DNA of 64,000 bases from Methylobacterium sp. 17Sr1-1 (lineage in GTDB: Bacteria > Pseudomonadota > Alphaproteobacteria > Rhizobiales > Beijerinckiaceae), in NCBI RefSeq assembly GCF_003173775.1, contig NZ_CP029552.1, positions 1,654,001 to 1,718,000 on the forward strand, given 5' to 3'. Below are positions 1 to 8,857 of this stretch, in pieces. The notes below the pieces were generated by a model. The model was given only the letters and a program-made list of their open reading frames with translations, did not search any database and was not told the origin of the DNA. Numbering within the stretch: the stretch's first letter is position 1; each line of letters starts with the position of its first letter. A program made the translations under genes and the position numbers.

Positions 1-1247
1 TCCTTGAAGGTCGTGACCGACAGGACGGGCCCAAAGATCTCCTCCTGGAAGACGCGCATCCGGTTGTGGCCGCGGAACACCGTCGGCTGCATGTAGTAGC
101 CGCCGGCGAGCGCGCCCTCCTTCACGGCGCGCGCACCGCCCGTGAGGCATTCGGCGCCCTCCTGACGGCCGATCTCGACGTAGCTCAGGATCTTCTCGAG
201 CTGCTCGGAGGAGGCCTGGGCGCCGATCATCGTCGCGGGATCGAGCGGCGAGCCTTGCGTGATCGCCTCGACGCGCCGGATCGCCCGCTCCATGAAGCGG
301 TCGTAGATCGATTCGTGCACCAGCGCCCGGCTCGGGCAGGTGCAGACCTCGCCCTGGTTGAGGGCGAACATCGTGAAGCCCTCGAGCGCCTTGTCGAGGA
401 AGTCGTCGTCATCGGCGGCCACGTCCGAGAAGAAGATGTTCGGCGACTTGCCGCCGAGCTCCAGCGTCACCGGGATCAGGTTCTGCGAGGCGTATTGCAT
501 GATCAGCCGCCCGGTCGTGGTCTCGCCGGTGAAGGCGATCTTGGCGATGCGGGGCGAGGAGGCGAGCGGCTTGCCGGCCTCGAGCCCGAAGCCGTTGACG
601 ATGTTGAGCACGCCCGGGGGCAGCAGGTCGCCGATCAGCTCGGCGAGCAGCAGCACCGAGGCCGGGGTCTGCTCTGCGGGCTTGAGCACCACGCAATTGC
701 CGGCGGCGAGCGCGGGTGCGAGCTTCCACACCGCCATCAGGATCGGGAAGTTCCACGGGATGATCTGGCCGACGACGCCGAGCGGCTCGTGGAAGTGGTA
801 CGCCACGGTGTCGTGGTCGATCTCGGAGAGCGAGCCCTCCTGCGCCCGGACGCAGCCGGCGAAATAGCGGAAATGGTCGATGGCGAGCGGTATGTCGGCG
901 TGGGTGGTCTCGCGGATCGGCTTGCCGTTGTCCCAGGTCTCGGCGAGCGCGATCAGGTCGAGGTTGTCCTCCATCCGGTCGGCGATCTTGAGCAGGATGC
1001 GGGCGCGCTCGGCCGGCGCGGTGCGGCCCCACGAATCCTTGGCGGCGTGGGCGGCGTCGAGCGCCCGCTCGATGTCCTGCGCGTCCGAGCGGGCGACCTC
1101 GCAGATCACCCCGCCGGTGATCGGCGAGGTATTCTCGAAGTAGCGGCCCGCCACGGGAGCGACCCACGCGCCGCCGATGAAGTTGTCGTAGCGGCCCGAG
1201 AACGGCGAGGTGGTGCGGGCGTCGGCGAAGAGTTCCGGCTTGTTCAT
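1..1247 (-). CDS. NAD-dependent aldehyde dehydrogenase, C-terminus beyond the window
   Basis: About 415 N-terminal residues of an aldehyde dehydrogenase that oxidises an aldehyde to the acid with NAD(P). The start [11 protein letters not shown] is preceded by a GGGAGGA ribosome site. Visible family marks are [17 protein letters not shown], the glutamate motif [12 protein letters not shown] and the nucleophile region [11 protein letters not shown]. The reading frame runs off the left edge, so the last 80-100 residues are missing from the window, not from the gene. It is divergent from an AcoR-type activator and has a sigma-54 promoter in front, a pairing known for acetaldehyde or alcohol oxidation (AcoD/ExaC types). 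The exact substrate cannot be told. Confidence 0.93.
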   Translation of the reverse strand, partial: MNKPELFADARTTSPFSGRYDNFIGGAWVAPVAGRYFENTSPITGGVICEVARSDAQDIERALDAAHAAKDSWGRTAPAERARILLKIADRMEDNLDLIALAETWDNGKPIRETTHADIPLAIDHFRYFAGCVRAQEGSLSEIDHDTVAYHFHEPLGVVGQIIPWNFPILMAVWKLAPALAAGNCVVLKPAEQTPASVLLLAELIGDLLPPGVLNIVNGFGLEAGKPLASSPRIAKIAFTGETTTGRLIMQYASQNLIPVTLELGGKSPNIFFSDVAADDDDFLDKALEGFTMFALNQGEVCTCPSRALVHESIYDRFMERAIRRVEAITQGSPLDPATMIGAQASSEQLEKILSYVEIGRQEGAECLTGGARAVKEGALAGGYYMQPTVFRGHNRMRVFQEEIFGPVLSVTTFK

Positions 1248-1315
1248 GAGTTCCTCCCACTCGCCCCGTGACGGGGATGTCCCTGTCCTGGCGGGGCGTG
1301 GCGGGAGATCACCCG

Positions 1316-1330
1316 GCAGCGCGCGTGCCA
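1316..1330 (-). promoter_or_regulatory. Candidate sigma-54 (-24/-12) promoter of the aldehyde dehydrogenase
   Basis: Read on the minus strand the site is TGGCAC, five bases (GCGCG), then CTGC. The sigma-54 consensus is TGGCACG-N4-TTGC, so only one core base differs and the spacing is exact. Transcription would begin near 1304, leaving a leader of about 57 nt. The neighbouring gene encodes an activator with the GAFTGA sigma-54 contact loop, which makes the match meaningful. Confidence 0.7.
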
Positions 1331-1459
1331 GCCGGCTCCCGGGCGCGGCTCACCCCCGGCAAGCATCTGATCGGGAAGGACTTTCCCGATGCCCCGGTGC
1401 GGCCTTCGACCAAAATCCGGCCCCCGCATGCCTGGACCGGGCGCGCGACACCTGCGACA

Positions 1460-1480
1460 CCTGTCGCAATCCGCGACAGG
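1460..1480. promoter_or_regulatory. Palindromic upstream activator site candidate
   Basis: Perfect inverted repeat with arms CCTGTCGC and GCGACAGG around AATCC. A further half copy (GCGACACCTG) lies just to the left. It sits about 130-150 bp upstream of the -24 element of the divergent dehydrogenase promoter and just before the activator gene, the usual place for an enhancer bound by an AcoR-type protein. The binding protein is inferred. Confidence 0.55.
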
Positions 1481-1517
1481 CCGCCGACGCGGCGGCGATA
1501 CGGGAGGCGAGCCGCGC

Positions 1518-3356
1518 ATGCAGAGCCGCGTGACCACGCCCCGCACCCTGCTCGCCGCCCGGCGGCAGGCCTTCGGGCCGGGGGTGGCGGAGCCGCCGCC
1601 GCCGATCCTGCGCTCCTGGGAGCGCTGCGCCGCCCTCGGGCTCGATTTCGGCCAAAGACCCCGGGTCGAGCCGCTGACCTCCGCCGCCTTGCGCGCCGCC
1701 TTCGATCGCAGCGAGGCCCTGCGCCGGACCTGCCGACCCGAGATCGAGGCCCTGCACGCCGAGGCGCAGGCGACCGGCAGCCTGGTGATCCTCACCGATG
1801 CCGACGGGCTGATCCTCGACACGCTCGGCAGCGATTCCTTCGCCGGCCGCGCCGCGCAGGTGGCGCTCCGCCCCGGGGTGCCCTGGAGCGAGAGCCTGAC
1901 CGGCACCAACGCCATCGGCACCGCCCTGGTCGAGCGCCGCCCGGTCGAGGTGCGGGGGGCGGAGCACTACTTCGAACCGCACCGCATCCTCAGCTGCGCC
2001 GCCACGCCGATCCTCGGGCCGGACGGCACGGTGCTGGGCGTCCTCGACCTGACCGGACCGGCGGCGATCCACCAGGGCCACGCCCTCGGCCTCGTCGGGC
2101 TCGCGGTCGCGGCCATCGAGCACCGCCTGCTCGCGGCCGTGCCGCCGGGCTGCGAGGTGCTGCGGCTGCACCGCGACCCGGGTCTCCTCGGCACGCCGCG
2201 CGAAGGCGTGCTGGTCTTCGAGGGGAAGCGCCTCGTCGGGGCCAACCGGCACGGGCTGGCGCTCCTCGGCCTCGGCTGGGGCGATCTCGGCGCCGAGCAT
2301 GCCGGCGGCCACGGCGGCGGCGCGGCGCCCGGGCCGCTCGCCCTGCGGGACGAGGCCGGAACGCCGCTCTACGGCCGGCTCGAGGGCCCGCCCGCCCCGG
2401 CGAGGCGCCGGCCGGCGGCCGAGGCGGCGCGGCCGAGCCCCGAGGGACCGATCCTCGATCCTGCCACCCAAAAACTCCTCGCCCGCGCCGTGCGGCTGAT
2501 CGATGCCGGGATTCCGGTGGTGGTCGAGGGCGAGACCGGCACCGGCAAGGAGGTCTTCGCCCGCGCCGCCCACGCCGCCTGCGCGCGGGCGCAAAAACCC
2601 TTCGTCGCCGTGAACTGCGCGGCGCTGCCCGAGACGCTGATCGAGGCCGAGCTGTTCGGCTACGAGCCCGGCGCCTTCACGGGGGCGGCGCGCCACGGCG
2701 CCAAGGGCCTGCTGCGCCAGGCCGAGGGCGGCCTGCTGTTCCTCGACGAGATCGGCGACATGCCGCTCTCCCTGCAATCGCGCCTGCTGCGGGTCCTGCA
2801 GGAGCGGGAGGTGCTCCCGGTGGGTGGCACCCGCCCGGTCCCGGTCGATTTCGCGCTGGTCTGCGCCACCCACCGCGACCTCGCCCGCATGGTCGAGGAG
2901 GGCGCCTTCCGGGCCGATCTCTACTACCGCATCGCCCCCTACCGGGTGCGCCTGCCGGCGCTGCGCGAGCGACCGGACCGCCTCGCCCTGGTGCGGGCTT
3001 TGTGGGCCCGGACCGTCGGCCCGTCCCGGCAGGTGAGCCTGTCGCCCTCTTGCGAAGCGGCGCTCGCCGAGGCCGACTGGCCCGGCAACCTGCGCCAGCT
3101 CGCCGCCTGCCTGAAGGCCCTGGCGGCGCTCGCCGAGACCGGGGAGAGCTTAGGTCCGGAGGACCTGCCCGACGGGGTGGCCGCCCCCCGCCCCGATCCG
3201 GCGCCCCGGCCGGCTCCCGCACCCACCGGCCGCCTCGACACCCTGGCGCAAGATGCGATGCGGGCGGCCCTGGCCGAGCATGGCGGCAATGTCAGCCGCG
3301 CGGCGCGCAGCCTCGGGATCAGCCGCAGCACGCTCTATCGGCGCTGCCTGGCCTGA
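1518..3356 (+). CDS. AcoR-type sigma-54-dependent transcriptional activator
   Basis: A 612-residue activator beginning MQSRVTTPRTLL. It has an N-terminal sensory/GAF-like region (roughly residues 70-200, with SLTGTNAIGTAL), an AAA+ domain with Walker A GETGTGKE near residue 337, the sigma-54 contact motif GAFTGA near 385 and LFLDEIGDM as Walker B, and a Fis-type helix-turn-helix at the extreme C-terminus (NVSRAARSLGISRSTLYRR). This order matches AcoR/acetoin and alcohol-catabolism regulators. It is divergent from an aldehyde dehydrogenase whose promoter has a sigma-54 site, so it most likely activates that gene on sensing a small alcohol, aldehyde or ketone. An in-frame upstream ATG at 1389 is possible, but that stretch carries the palindrome and reads as non-coding. 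Confidence 0.92.
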   Translation: MQSRVTTPRTLLAARRQAFGPGVAEPPPPILRSWERCAALGLDFGQRPRVEPLTSAALRAAFDRSEALRRTCRPEIEALHAEAQATGSLVILTDADGLILDTLGSDSFAGRAAQVALRPGVPWSESLTGTNAIGTALVERRPVEVRGAEHYFEPHRILSCAATPILGPDGTVLGVLDLTGPAAIHQGHALGLVGLAVAAIEHRLLAAVPPGCEVLRLHRDPGLLGTPREGVLVFEGKRLVGANRHGLALLGLGWGDLGAEHAGGHGGGAAPGPLALRDEAGTPLYGRLEGPPAPARRRPAAEAARPSPEGPILDPATQKLLARAVRLIDAGIPVVVEGETGTGKEVFARAAHAACARAQKPFVAVNCAALPETLIEAELFGYEPGAFTGAARHGAKGLLRQAEGGLLFLDEIGDMPLSLQSRLLRVLQEREVLPVGGTRPVPVDFALVCATHRDLARMVEEGAFRADLYYRIAPYRVRLPALRERPDRLALVRALWARTVGPSRQVSLSPSCEAALAEADWPGNLRQLAACLKALAALAETGESLGPEDLPDGVAAPRPDPAPRPAPAPTGRLDTLAQDAMRAALAEHGGNVSRAARSLGISRSTLYRRCLA

Positions 3357-3363
3357 TCGGGAT

Positions 3364-3392
3364 GGGACGACCGGCGCGGCGCCGGCCGTCCC
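3364..3392. terminator. Hairpin between convergent genes
   Basis: Fourteen-base arms (GGGACGACCGGCGC and its complement with one mismatch) form a strong GC hairpin between the ends of the activator and RidA genes. There is no T-tract, so it may act as a weak bidirectional terminator or mRNA end protector. Confidence 0.5.
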
Positions 3393-3408
3393 CGCGGGTG
3401 GGCCCGTT

Positions 3409-3756
3409 TCAGCCCTTGGCCGCCGTCACCACGACCTCGATGAGCGCGCCGCCGCCGAGATCCGCGACACCGACGGTGGCGCGGGCCGGCAGGTCGTCGC
3501 CGAAGAAGCGGGTCCAGGCGGCGTCCATCTCCTTCTTGTGCGACAGGTCGGTCACGAAGATCGTGGCCGAGACGATGCGCGAGGCGTCCGTCCCGGCCTC
3601 CTTCAGGTAGCCGGCGATTTTCCCTAAGATGTTCTCGGTCTGGGCGCCCATCGACACCGAGGTGTCGTCCGCGATGGTGCCGCCGACGAAGACGAGGCCG
3701 TTCACCTCGACGGCGCGGTGCATGATCGGGGTGCGGATCTGGCGGGTGATGGTCAT
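3409..3756 (-). CDS. RidA family enamine/imine deaminase
   Basis: A 115-residue RidA (YjgF/L-PSP) protein, the usual family length, beginning MTITRQIRTP. The RidA fold signature is seen in VFVGGTIADD and the conserved C-terminal IEVVVTAAKG. RidA proteins hydrolyse reactive enamine or imine intermediates released by amino-acid-oxidising enzymes. It lies 17 bp downstream of a DAO-type flavoprotein in the same direction, so here it probably clears the imine made by that oxidase. The usual RidA substrate-binding arginine is not obvious in the position expected, so the subclass is uncertain. Confidence 0.88.
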   Translation of the reverse strand: MTITRQIRTPIMHRAVEVNGLVFVGGTIADDTSVSMGAQTENILGKIAGYLKEAGTDASRIVSATIFVTDLSHKKEMDAAWTRFFGDDLPARATVGVADLGGGALIEVVVTAAKG

Positions 3757-3773
3757 GGGATTCTCCTTGAGAG

Positions 3774-4886
3774 TCAGGTTCGGAACCGCTCGATGCCGAG
3801 CGCGCCGATCCGGGTCTGGGTGCCGCCCTCGACGATGAGCTCGGCCATGACGGCCCCCGCCGCTGGCCCGAGCTGGAAGCCGTGCAGCGAGAAGCCGAAC
3901 TGGTGATAGAGGCCGGGATGGCGGGCGCTCGGCCCGAGGACCGGCAGGTCGTCCTTCATCTTGGCCTCGATGCCCGCCCAGGCGCGCAGGATCGTCGCGT
4001 CGCGCATGACGGGAAAGAGTTCGAACACCGTGCGGGCGCTCTCGGACAGGCGCCGCCAGTTCAGCACCGTCGTGCCCCTGTCCTGGTCCGGCACGGCGAG
4101 GTGGCCGCCGCCGATCAGCACCGTGCCGTTGGAGAACTGCTTGAACGACAGCTTGCGGCCGCGCAGGATCACCACCGGATCGATGAAGTGCGGCACCTTC
4201 GAGGTGATCATCAGCATCGGCGCCACGGTCTCGACCGGGACCGGCTCGCCGAGGGATTCGGCGATCCGTCCGGCCCAGGCGCCGGCGGCGTTGACGAGGA
4301 CCGGCGCCGCGTAGGTGTCGGCGCCGACATCGACCCGCCACAGCCCGTCCTCCCGGCGCACGTTCCGCGCCGGCTCGCCCTCGCGCACGATGGCCCCGAG
4401 AGCCTCCGCCTTGCGCCGGAACGCCGCCACCGTGCGGGCGGGCTGGGCCGCGCCGTCGCGGCGCGAGACGACGCCGCCCGGGCAGGTCTCGGCCACCGCC
4501 GGCACCAGGCGGCGCAGTTCCGATCCGTCGATCAGCTCCTCGTGGGTGAAGCCGCGGCCTTGCAGGTCCTCGACCCGCTCGACGCACGCCGCGAGCTCGC
4601 CCCCGTCCTCGGCCACCAGCACCTGGCCGTGGCTCTCGAAGCCGCAATCGTCGTCGACGAGATCGCCGATGCGCTCCCAGAGGTCCATCGAGCGGATCGA
4701 GAGCGGAATCTCGGCGACGTGGCGGGCGAGCTGGCGCACGCCGCCGGCATTGACGCCCGAGGCGTGGCGGCCGGCATAGTCCTTCTCGATCAGGACGGGC
4801 CTGAGCCCGGCCCGGCAGAGATGGAGCGCGGTCGAGCAGCCGTGGATCCCGCCCCCGACCACGATGGCGTCGGTGAGCAGGGTCAT
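3774..4886 (-). CDS. FAD-dependent DAO-family oxidoreductase (HcnC/OoxB-like subunit)
   Basis: A 370-residue flavoprotein with the N-terminal FAD motif VVGGGIHGCSTALHL and the C-terminal DAO signature GLYHQFGFSLHGFQLGP. It overlaps the next upstream gene by four bases (ATGA), and that gene encodes an HcnB/OoxA-like subunit, itself overlapping a small ferredoxin-type gene. This gamma-alpha-beta order matches heterotrimeric amine dehydrogenases (hydrogen cyanide synthase, opine oxidase, D-hydroxyproline dehydrogenase). The beta subunit carries the substrate site and oxidises the C-N bond. The substrate cannot be told; an opine or cyclic/N-substituted amino acid is most plausible. Confidence 0.88.
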   Translation of the reverse strand: MTLLTDAIVVGGGIHGCSTALHLCRAGLRPVLIEKDYAGRHASGVNAGGVRQLARHVAEIPLSIRSMDLWERIGDLVDDDCGFESHGQVLVAEDGGELAACVERVEDLQGRGFTHEELIDGSELRRLVPAVAETCPGGVVSRRDGAAQPARTVAAFRRKAEALGAIVREGEPARNVRREDGLWRVDVGADTYAAPVLVNAAGAWAGRIAESLGEPVPVETVAPMLMITSKVPHFIDPVVILRGRKLSFKQFSNGTVLIGGGHLAVPDQDRGTTVLNWRRLSESARTVFELFPVMRDATILRAWAGIEAKMKDDLPVLGPSARHPGLYHQFGFSLHGFQLGPAAGAVMAELIVEGGTQTRIGALGIERFRT

Positions 4887-6316
4887 CCGCGCACCACCGC
4901 CTCGGTCTCGGCCTGCGATTTCGGCAGGGCGGCGAGCTCGGCGAGCGCGATCGGCTTCACGGGAGCGCGCAGGCGATAGTAGCCGATCTCCTGCGGGGTC
5001 TTGCCCCGCGCCTCGGCCATCAGCTCGGTGACGGTGAGGCCGCAGAGCCGGCCCTGGCACGGGCCCATGCCGGTGCGGCGATAGGCCTTGAGCTGGTTCG
5101 GCCCCGTCGCCCCGATGGCGACCGCCTCGCGGATGTCGCGGGCGGTGATCTCCTCGCAGCGGCAGACGATGGTGTCGTCCGTAGGGATACGGAACGGCTT
5201 GGACGGCCGGAACAGCAGGTCGAGGAACGGCCGGCCGCGCTCGGCCCGCGCCAGCGCGGCCCGCACGCTCGCCGCCGAGTCGACCTTGGACAGGGCTGCC
5301 GGGGCCAGGGCTTCCACGGCTGCCAAAGCCGCGAGGCGGCCGCGGAGCGCCGCAGCCTCCGCGCCGCCGATGCCGGCGCCGTCGCCCGCCACCGCGATGC
5401 CCTCGACCGAGGTCGCGCCGTCCTTGCCCAGCACCGGCAGCCAGGCGAGCTGGACGTCGTCCCAGGCATGCTCGACGCCCGCCGCCATGGCGAGGTTGAC
5501 GTTCGGCACCACGCCCTGGTGCAAGAGGAGCAGCGAGGCCGGCAGGGTCTCTTCCCGCGCGCTCGACCGGTAGGTGACGCTCGCGAGCCTCCCCTCCCCT
5601 CGCGCGGCAAGCTCCGTGACGCCGGAGACGACACCCACCTTCGCGCGCACCTCGCGCATCAGCGCGAGACCTTTCCGGAAATACGGCGACGTCGCGAAGG
5701 CGAGCGCGTGCGGCAGGGCTCCGACGATGTTCCGCCGGTCGGTGGTGTCGAGGATCCGGTCGATCCGGCCGCCGAGGCGCAGGATCTGCGCCGAGAGGAG
5801 CCAGAGCAGCGGCCCCTGCCCGGCGATCACCGTCGGCTCGTCCGGCACCAGGCCCGACGATTTCAGCATCGTCTGCGCCGCGCCGGCGGTCATCACGCCG
5901 GGCAGCGTCCAGCCCGGAATCGGGAACGGGCGTTCCAGCGCCCCGGTCGCCAGGATCACCCGCCGCGCCGCGACGAAGGCCGAGCCGCCGCCGACCGAGA
6001 CGCCGATCTCGAGCGCCTTGTCGAGGCTCCAGACCGTGGCGCGGTGGATCACCTCGGCGCTGCCGGCGCGCAAGGCCCGGACCCACTCCTCGCCGCTCCA
6101 GAAATCGGACCCGAGCTGCGTCTTGTCCGCGAGCGGCGTCGAGGTGATGGCGCGCCAGACCTGGCCGCCGGGGCCGGCATTCTCGTCGAGGAGCAGGACC
6201 GTGAGGCCGGCCTTGGCGGCCGTGGCGGCGGCGGCGAGGCCCGCGGGGCCGGCGCCGATCACCACGACGTCGTAGGCGTCGCGCTTCGGGGCGTTGGTGG
6301 ACGAGTGTTGGCTCAT
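4883..6316 (-). CDS. FAD/NAD(P)-binding oxidoreductase with C-terminal BFD [2Fe-2S] domain (HcnB/OoxA-like)
   Basis: A 477-residue protein. The N-terminus carries VVVIGAGPAGLAAAATAA followed by GPGGQVWR, and a second nucleotide site lies around VIAGQGPLLWLLSAQIL. The C-terminal 90 residues have four cysteines in the BFD pattern (IVCRCEE and GPCQGRLC), so an iron-sulfur centre is expected. This is the alpha subunit type of opine oxidase and hydrogen cyanide synthase, which passes electrons from the beta subunit to the small ferredoxin subunit or quinone. Starts and stops overlap by four bases with both neighbours, so the three proteins are translationally coupled and probably form one complex at the membrane's inner face. 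Confidence 0.9.
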   Translation of the reverse strand: MSQHSSTNAPKRDAYDVVVIGAGPAGLAAAATAAKAGLTVLLLDENAGPGGQVWRAITSTPLADKTQLGSDFWSGEEWVRALRAGSAEVIHRATVWSLDKALEIGVSVGGGSAFVAARRVILATGALERPFPIPGWTLPGVMTAGAAQTMLKSSGLVPDEPTVIAGQGPLLWLLSAQILRLGGRIDRILDTTDRRNIVGALPHALAFATSPYFRKGLALMREVRAKVGVVSGVTELAARGEGRLASVTYRSSAREETLPASLLLLHQGVVPNVNLAMAAGVEHAWDDVQLAWLPVLGKDGATSVEGIAVAGDGAGIGGAEAAALRGRLAALAAVEALAPAALSKVDSAASVRAALARAERGRPFLDLLFRPSKPFRIPTDDTIVCRCEEITARDIREAVAIGATGPNQLKAYRRTGMGPCQGRLCGLTVTELMAEARGKTPQEIGYYRLRAPVKPIALAELAALPKSQAETEAVVRG

Positions 6317-6609
6317 CGGCCGATCTCCCGCTTGCCCTTCTGGATCTCGATGCGCATGCCGTCTTCCACCGGCACGAGGCAGCCCTGGCGGTTGCCGACC
6401 CCGTCGATGGTGACGAGGCAGTCGAAGCACACGCCCATCATGCAGTAGGGCAGCCGCGGCGCCCCGCTGACCGCCGTGAGCCGGCGCACGTCGCGGCCGG
6501 AGGCGAGCAGAGCGGCCGACACGGTGTCGCCCGCCCGCGCCTCGACGGTCGCGCCCTCGACGAGGATGCGGACGATCGGTCTGGTGTCGTGGTCGGATCG
6601 CTTGAACAT
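6313..6609 (-). CDS. Small [2Fe-2S] ferredoxin-like subunit (HcnA-like)
   Basis: A 98-residue protein with the plant-type ferredoxin cysteine pattern CMMGVCFDCLVTIDG followed by NRQGC, all four ligands present. Length and motif match the gamma subunits of heterotrimeric amine/proline dehydrogenases and the N-terminal domain of sarcosine oxidase alpha. First gene of the coupled three-gene block. A palindromic repeat separates it from the upstream transporter genes, so it may be read from its own promoter or through the repeat. Confidence 0.87.
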   Translation of the reverse strand: MFKRSDHDTRPIVRILVEGATVEARAGDTVSAALLASGRDVRRLTAVSGAPRLPYCMMGVCFDCLVTIDGVGNRQGCLVPVEDGMRIEIQKGKREIGR

Positions 6610-6681
6610 GGGCGTCTCCGGGCCCGGGGCCCTCGAAGAGTCAGGGTGGTGGTTGGAGGCCGGCGGGACGGCCACCCTCCG

Positions 6682-6824
6682 GGTCATTCCGGGGCCGCGA
6701 AGCGGAGCCCGGAATCCAGAGCCGCGGATGTTTCCGGAAGGGGCGGACAGCGTTCCGCTCGATTCTCCCGGAACTGAGGTTCTGGATCCCGGGCTCTCGC
6801 CTGCGGCGAGCCCCGGGATGACCC
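6682..6824. repeat. Intergenic palindromic repeat, full copy A
   Basis: Two facing arms of about 40 bases, starting GGTCATTCCGGGGCC and ending CCCCGGGATGACC, around a variable core. Each arm has its own small hairpin (GCCGCGAAGCGGAGCCC on the left, GGGCTCTCGCCTGCGGCGAG on the right). Related copies lie at 38975, 48532 and 54461, with single-arm relics at 19795 and 34883. All lie between genes. Confidence 0.85.
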
Positions 6825-6878
6825 TGTGAGGTGGGAGCCGTCGCGGCCGACGACTGTCGCTCGTGCTGAAAACAGCTC

Positions 6879-8018
6879 TCAATAATACCCGCTGCCGGCC
6901 TTCGCCTCGGCCGTCTCGAATCGCTTGGCCGTGAACGCCCCCACCAATTCCTCCTCCAGGCGGCCTCCCGCCACCATCCGGGCGATCTCGAAGGCGTGGT
7001 TGGAGGCGAGGGTCACGCCCGAGTGGCAGCAGGCGACGAAGGCGCCGGGATGGGTCTCCGACTGGTCGTAGATCGGGAATCCGTCCCGCGGCATCACCCG
7101 GATGCCGGACCAGCTGCGCACCACGTTGAGCCGGGCGAGGTGCGGGAAGGTGCGCTGGGCCCGGTCGGCCATCACGGCGTTGATGCCCTGGCGCATGGCG
7201 CGGTCGTCGAGCACGTCCTCCTTGCTGTCGCCGATCATCACCGTGCCCTCGTCGGTCTGGCGCAGGGTCGAGAGCGGATGGGGCAGGAAGGGTTGCGTGC
7301 GCTCGGTGACGACGATCTGGCCGCGGGTCGGGCCCATCGGCGCCGAGAGGCCGACCATCGGGGCGAGCGCCTGGTTGGCGTTGCCGGCGGCGAGCACCAC
7401 CTTGGCCGCCCGCACCTCGCCGGCCGGGGTCGTCAGCCGGAACTCCCCGCCCTCGCGGGTGATGGCGGAGACCGGCCGCTCGGGCAGGTAATCGACACCG
7501 AAGCTCCTGAGCCCGGCATGGAAGGCCCGGTAGGTGCGCAGCGAGTTCACGTGGCCGTCGAGCGGGCAGTAGCTGCCGCCGGAGACCTCGGGGCCGATCC
7601 CCGGCAGCGCCCGCTCGACCTCCGCCCGCGAGACCATCCGCATCTCGTAATCGGCGGCGCCGATCTGGTTGTGCATCCGGGCGACGAGGTCGGCGCGCCT
7701 TCCGTACTCGTCCTCGCCGAGCGTGAGGTGGAAGCCGCCGTTCTGCTGCAGCGAGACGTCGAGCCCGGACTGCTCGCGGAGCGCCGCGGCGAGCTGCGCC
7801 CAGCTCTTCGCCGCGCGCACTGTCCAGCCGGTATAGGCCGGCATCCCGAGGCCCTTGCTCTGCACCCAGACGAGGGCGAAATTCGCCCGCGAGGCGCGCT
7901 TGGTGATGTCGCCCTCGTCGAGGACGGCCACCCTTTGCCCGAGCCGGCCGAGGCCCCAGGCGATGGCCGAGCCGAGCAGGCCGCCGCCGACGACGGCGAC
8001 GTCGTAGTCCTTGGACAT
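6879..8018 (-). CDS. FAD-dependent DAO-family oxidoreductase
   Basis: A 379-residue flavoprotein starting MSKDYDVAVVGGGLLGSAIA with a classic Rossmann glycine motif and ending in the DAO-type GAFVACCHSGVTLASNHA region. The best-fitting family is the glycine/D-amino-acid or sarcosine oxidase group. It lies 38 bp downstream of the ABC permease gene in the same direction, so its substrate is probably what the transporter brings in. It is a second oxidase, not a duplicate of the HcnC-like subunit at 3774; the two share only fold motifs. Specific substrate unknown. Confidence 0.87.
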   Translation of the reverse strand: MSKDYDVAVVGGGLLGSAIAWGLGRLGQRVAVLDEGDITKRASRANFALVWVQSKGLGMPAYTGWTVRAAKSWAQLAAALREQSGLDVSLQQNGGFHLTLGEDEYGRRADLVARMHNQIGAADYEMRMVSRAEVERALPGIGPEVSGGSYCPLDGHVNSLRTYRAFHAGLRSFGVDYLPERPVSAITREGGEFRLTTPAGEVRAAKVVLAAGNANQALAPMVGLSAPMGPTRGQIVVTERTQPFLPHPLSTLRQTDEGTVMIGDSKEDVLDDRAMRQGINAVMADRAQRTFPHLARLNVVRSWSGIRVMPRDGFPIYDQSETHPGAFVACCHSGVTLASNHAFEIARMVAGGRLEEELVGAFTAKRFETAEAKAGSGYY

Positions 8019-8056
8019 GTGAACTCCTGTACGCGTCTCGCGGTCAGTGACTGCTC

Positions 8057-8857
8057 TCAGTGGGTCCCTTTGCCCGCGAGCACGCGGTCGAGGCCGTAGA
8101 GCCGGTCGAGGATGGCGAGACACACCATGGTGACGGCGATCACGCAGGCCGAGACCGAGGTCACCAGCGGGTCGATGTTGTCCTGGATGTAGAGGAACAT
8201 GCGCACCGGCAGCGTCTCGGTGCCGGGCGCGGCGAGGAAGACCGTCATGGTCAGATCGTCGAAGGACTGGATGAAGGCGAGCGCCCAGCCGCTCACGACG
8301 CCGGGCAGGATCAGCGGCAGGGTCACCCGGCGAAACAGCGTGAACCCGCCGGCCCCGAGCGACACCGCCGCGCGCTCCACCGACGGATCGAGCCCGGCGG
8401 CCGCCGCCAGCGTCAGCCGGAACGCGAAGGGGAAGACCACGACGATGTGGGCGGCGAGCAGCGCCAGGAAGGTGCCGCCGAGGCCGAGCGCCGTGAAGAA
8501 GCGCAGGAAGGCGACGCCGAGCACCACGTGCGGGATCATCAGGGGCGACAGGAACAGGGCCTGGAGCGCGCTGCGGCCCGGCACCTTGTAGCGGGTGAGC
8601 GCGAGCGCCGCCGGCACCGCGAAGAGGAGCGCGATGAAGGATGAGAGCGCGCCGAGCCCGAGGCTGACCCAGAAGGCGTGGACGAATTCCGGGTAGTCGG
8701 CGATCGCCCGAAACCAGCGCAGCGAGAACCCGTTCGTCGGCAGCGAGAGGAACCCCTCCGGCGTGAAGGCGACGAGGCAGACGACCGCGATCGGCGCCAG
8801 CATGAAGGTCACGAACAGGCCGTGGAAGGCGAGCGCGAGAGGACCGTTGCGGCTCAT
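8057..8857 (-). CDS. ABC transporter permease, PotC-like
   Basis: A 266-residue inner-membrane permease with about six hydrophobic spans and the permease loop SLGAGGFTLFRRVTLPLILPG that docks onto the ATPase. It matches the second permease of spermidine/putrescine-type importers. Its ATG overlaps the stop of the upstream permease. Part of the gene order binding protein, ATPase, permease, permease, oxidase. Confidence 0.92.
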   Translation of the reverse strand: MSRNGPLALAFHGLFVTFMLAPIAVVCLVAFTPEGFLSLPTNGFSLRWFRAIADYPEFVHAFWVSLGLGALSSFIALLFAVPAALALTRYKVPGRSALQALFLSPLMIPHVVLGVAFLRFFTALGLGGTFLALLAAHIVVVFPFAFRLTLAAAAGLDPSVERAAVSLGAGGFTLFRRVTLPLILPGVVSGWALAFIQSFDDLTMTVFLAAPGTETLPVRMFLYIQDNIDPLVTSVSACVIAVTMVCLAILDRLYGLDRVLAGKGTH

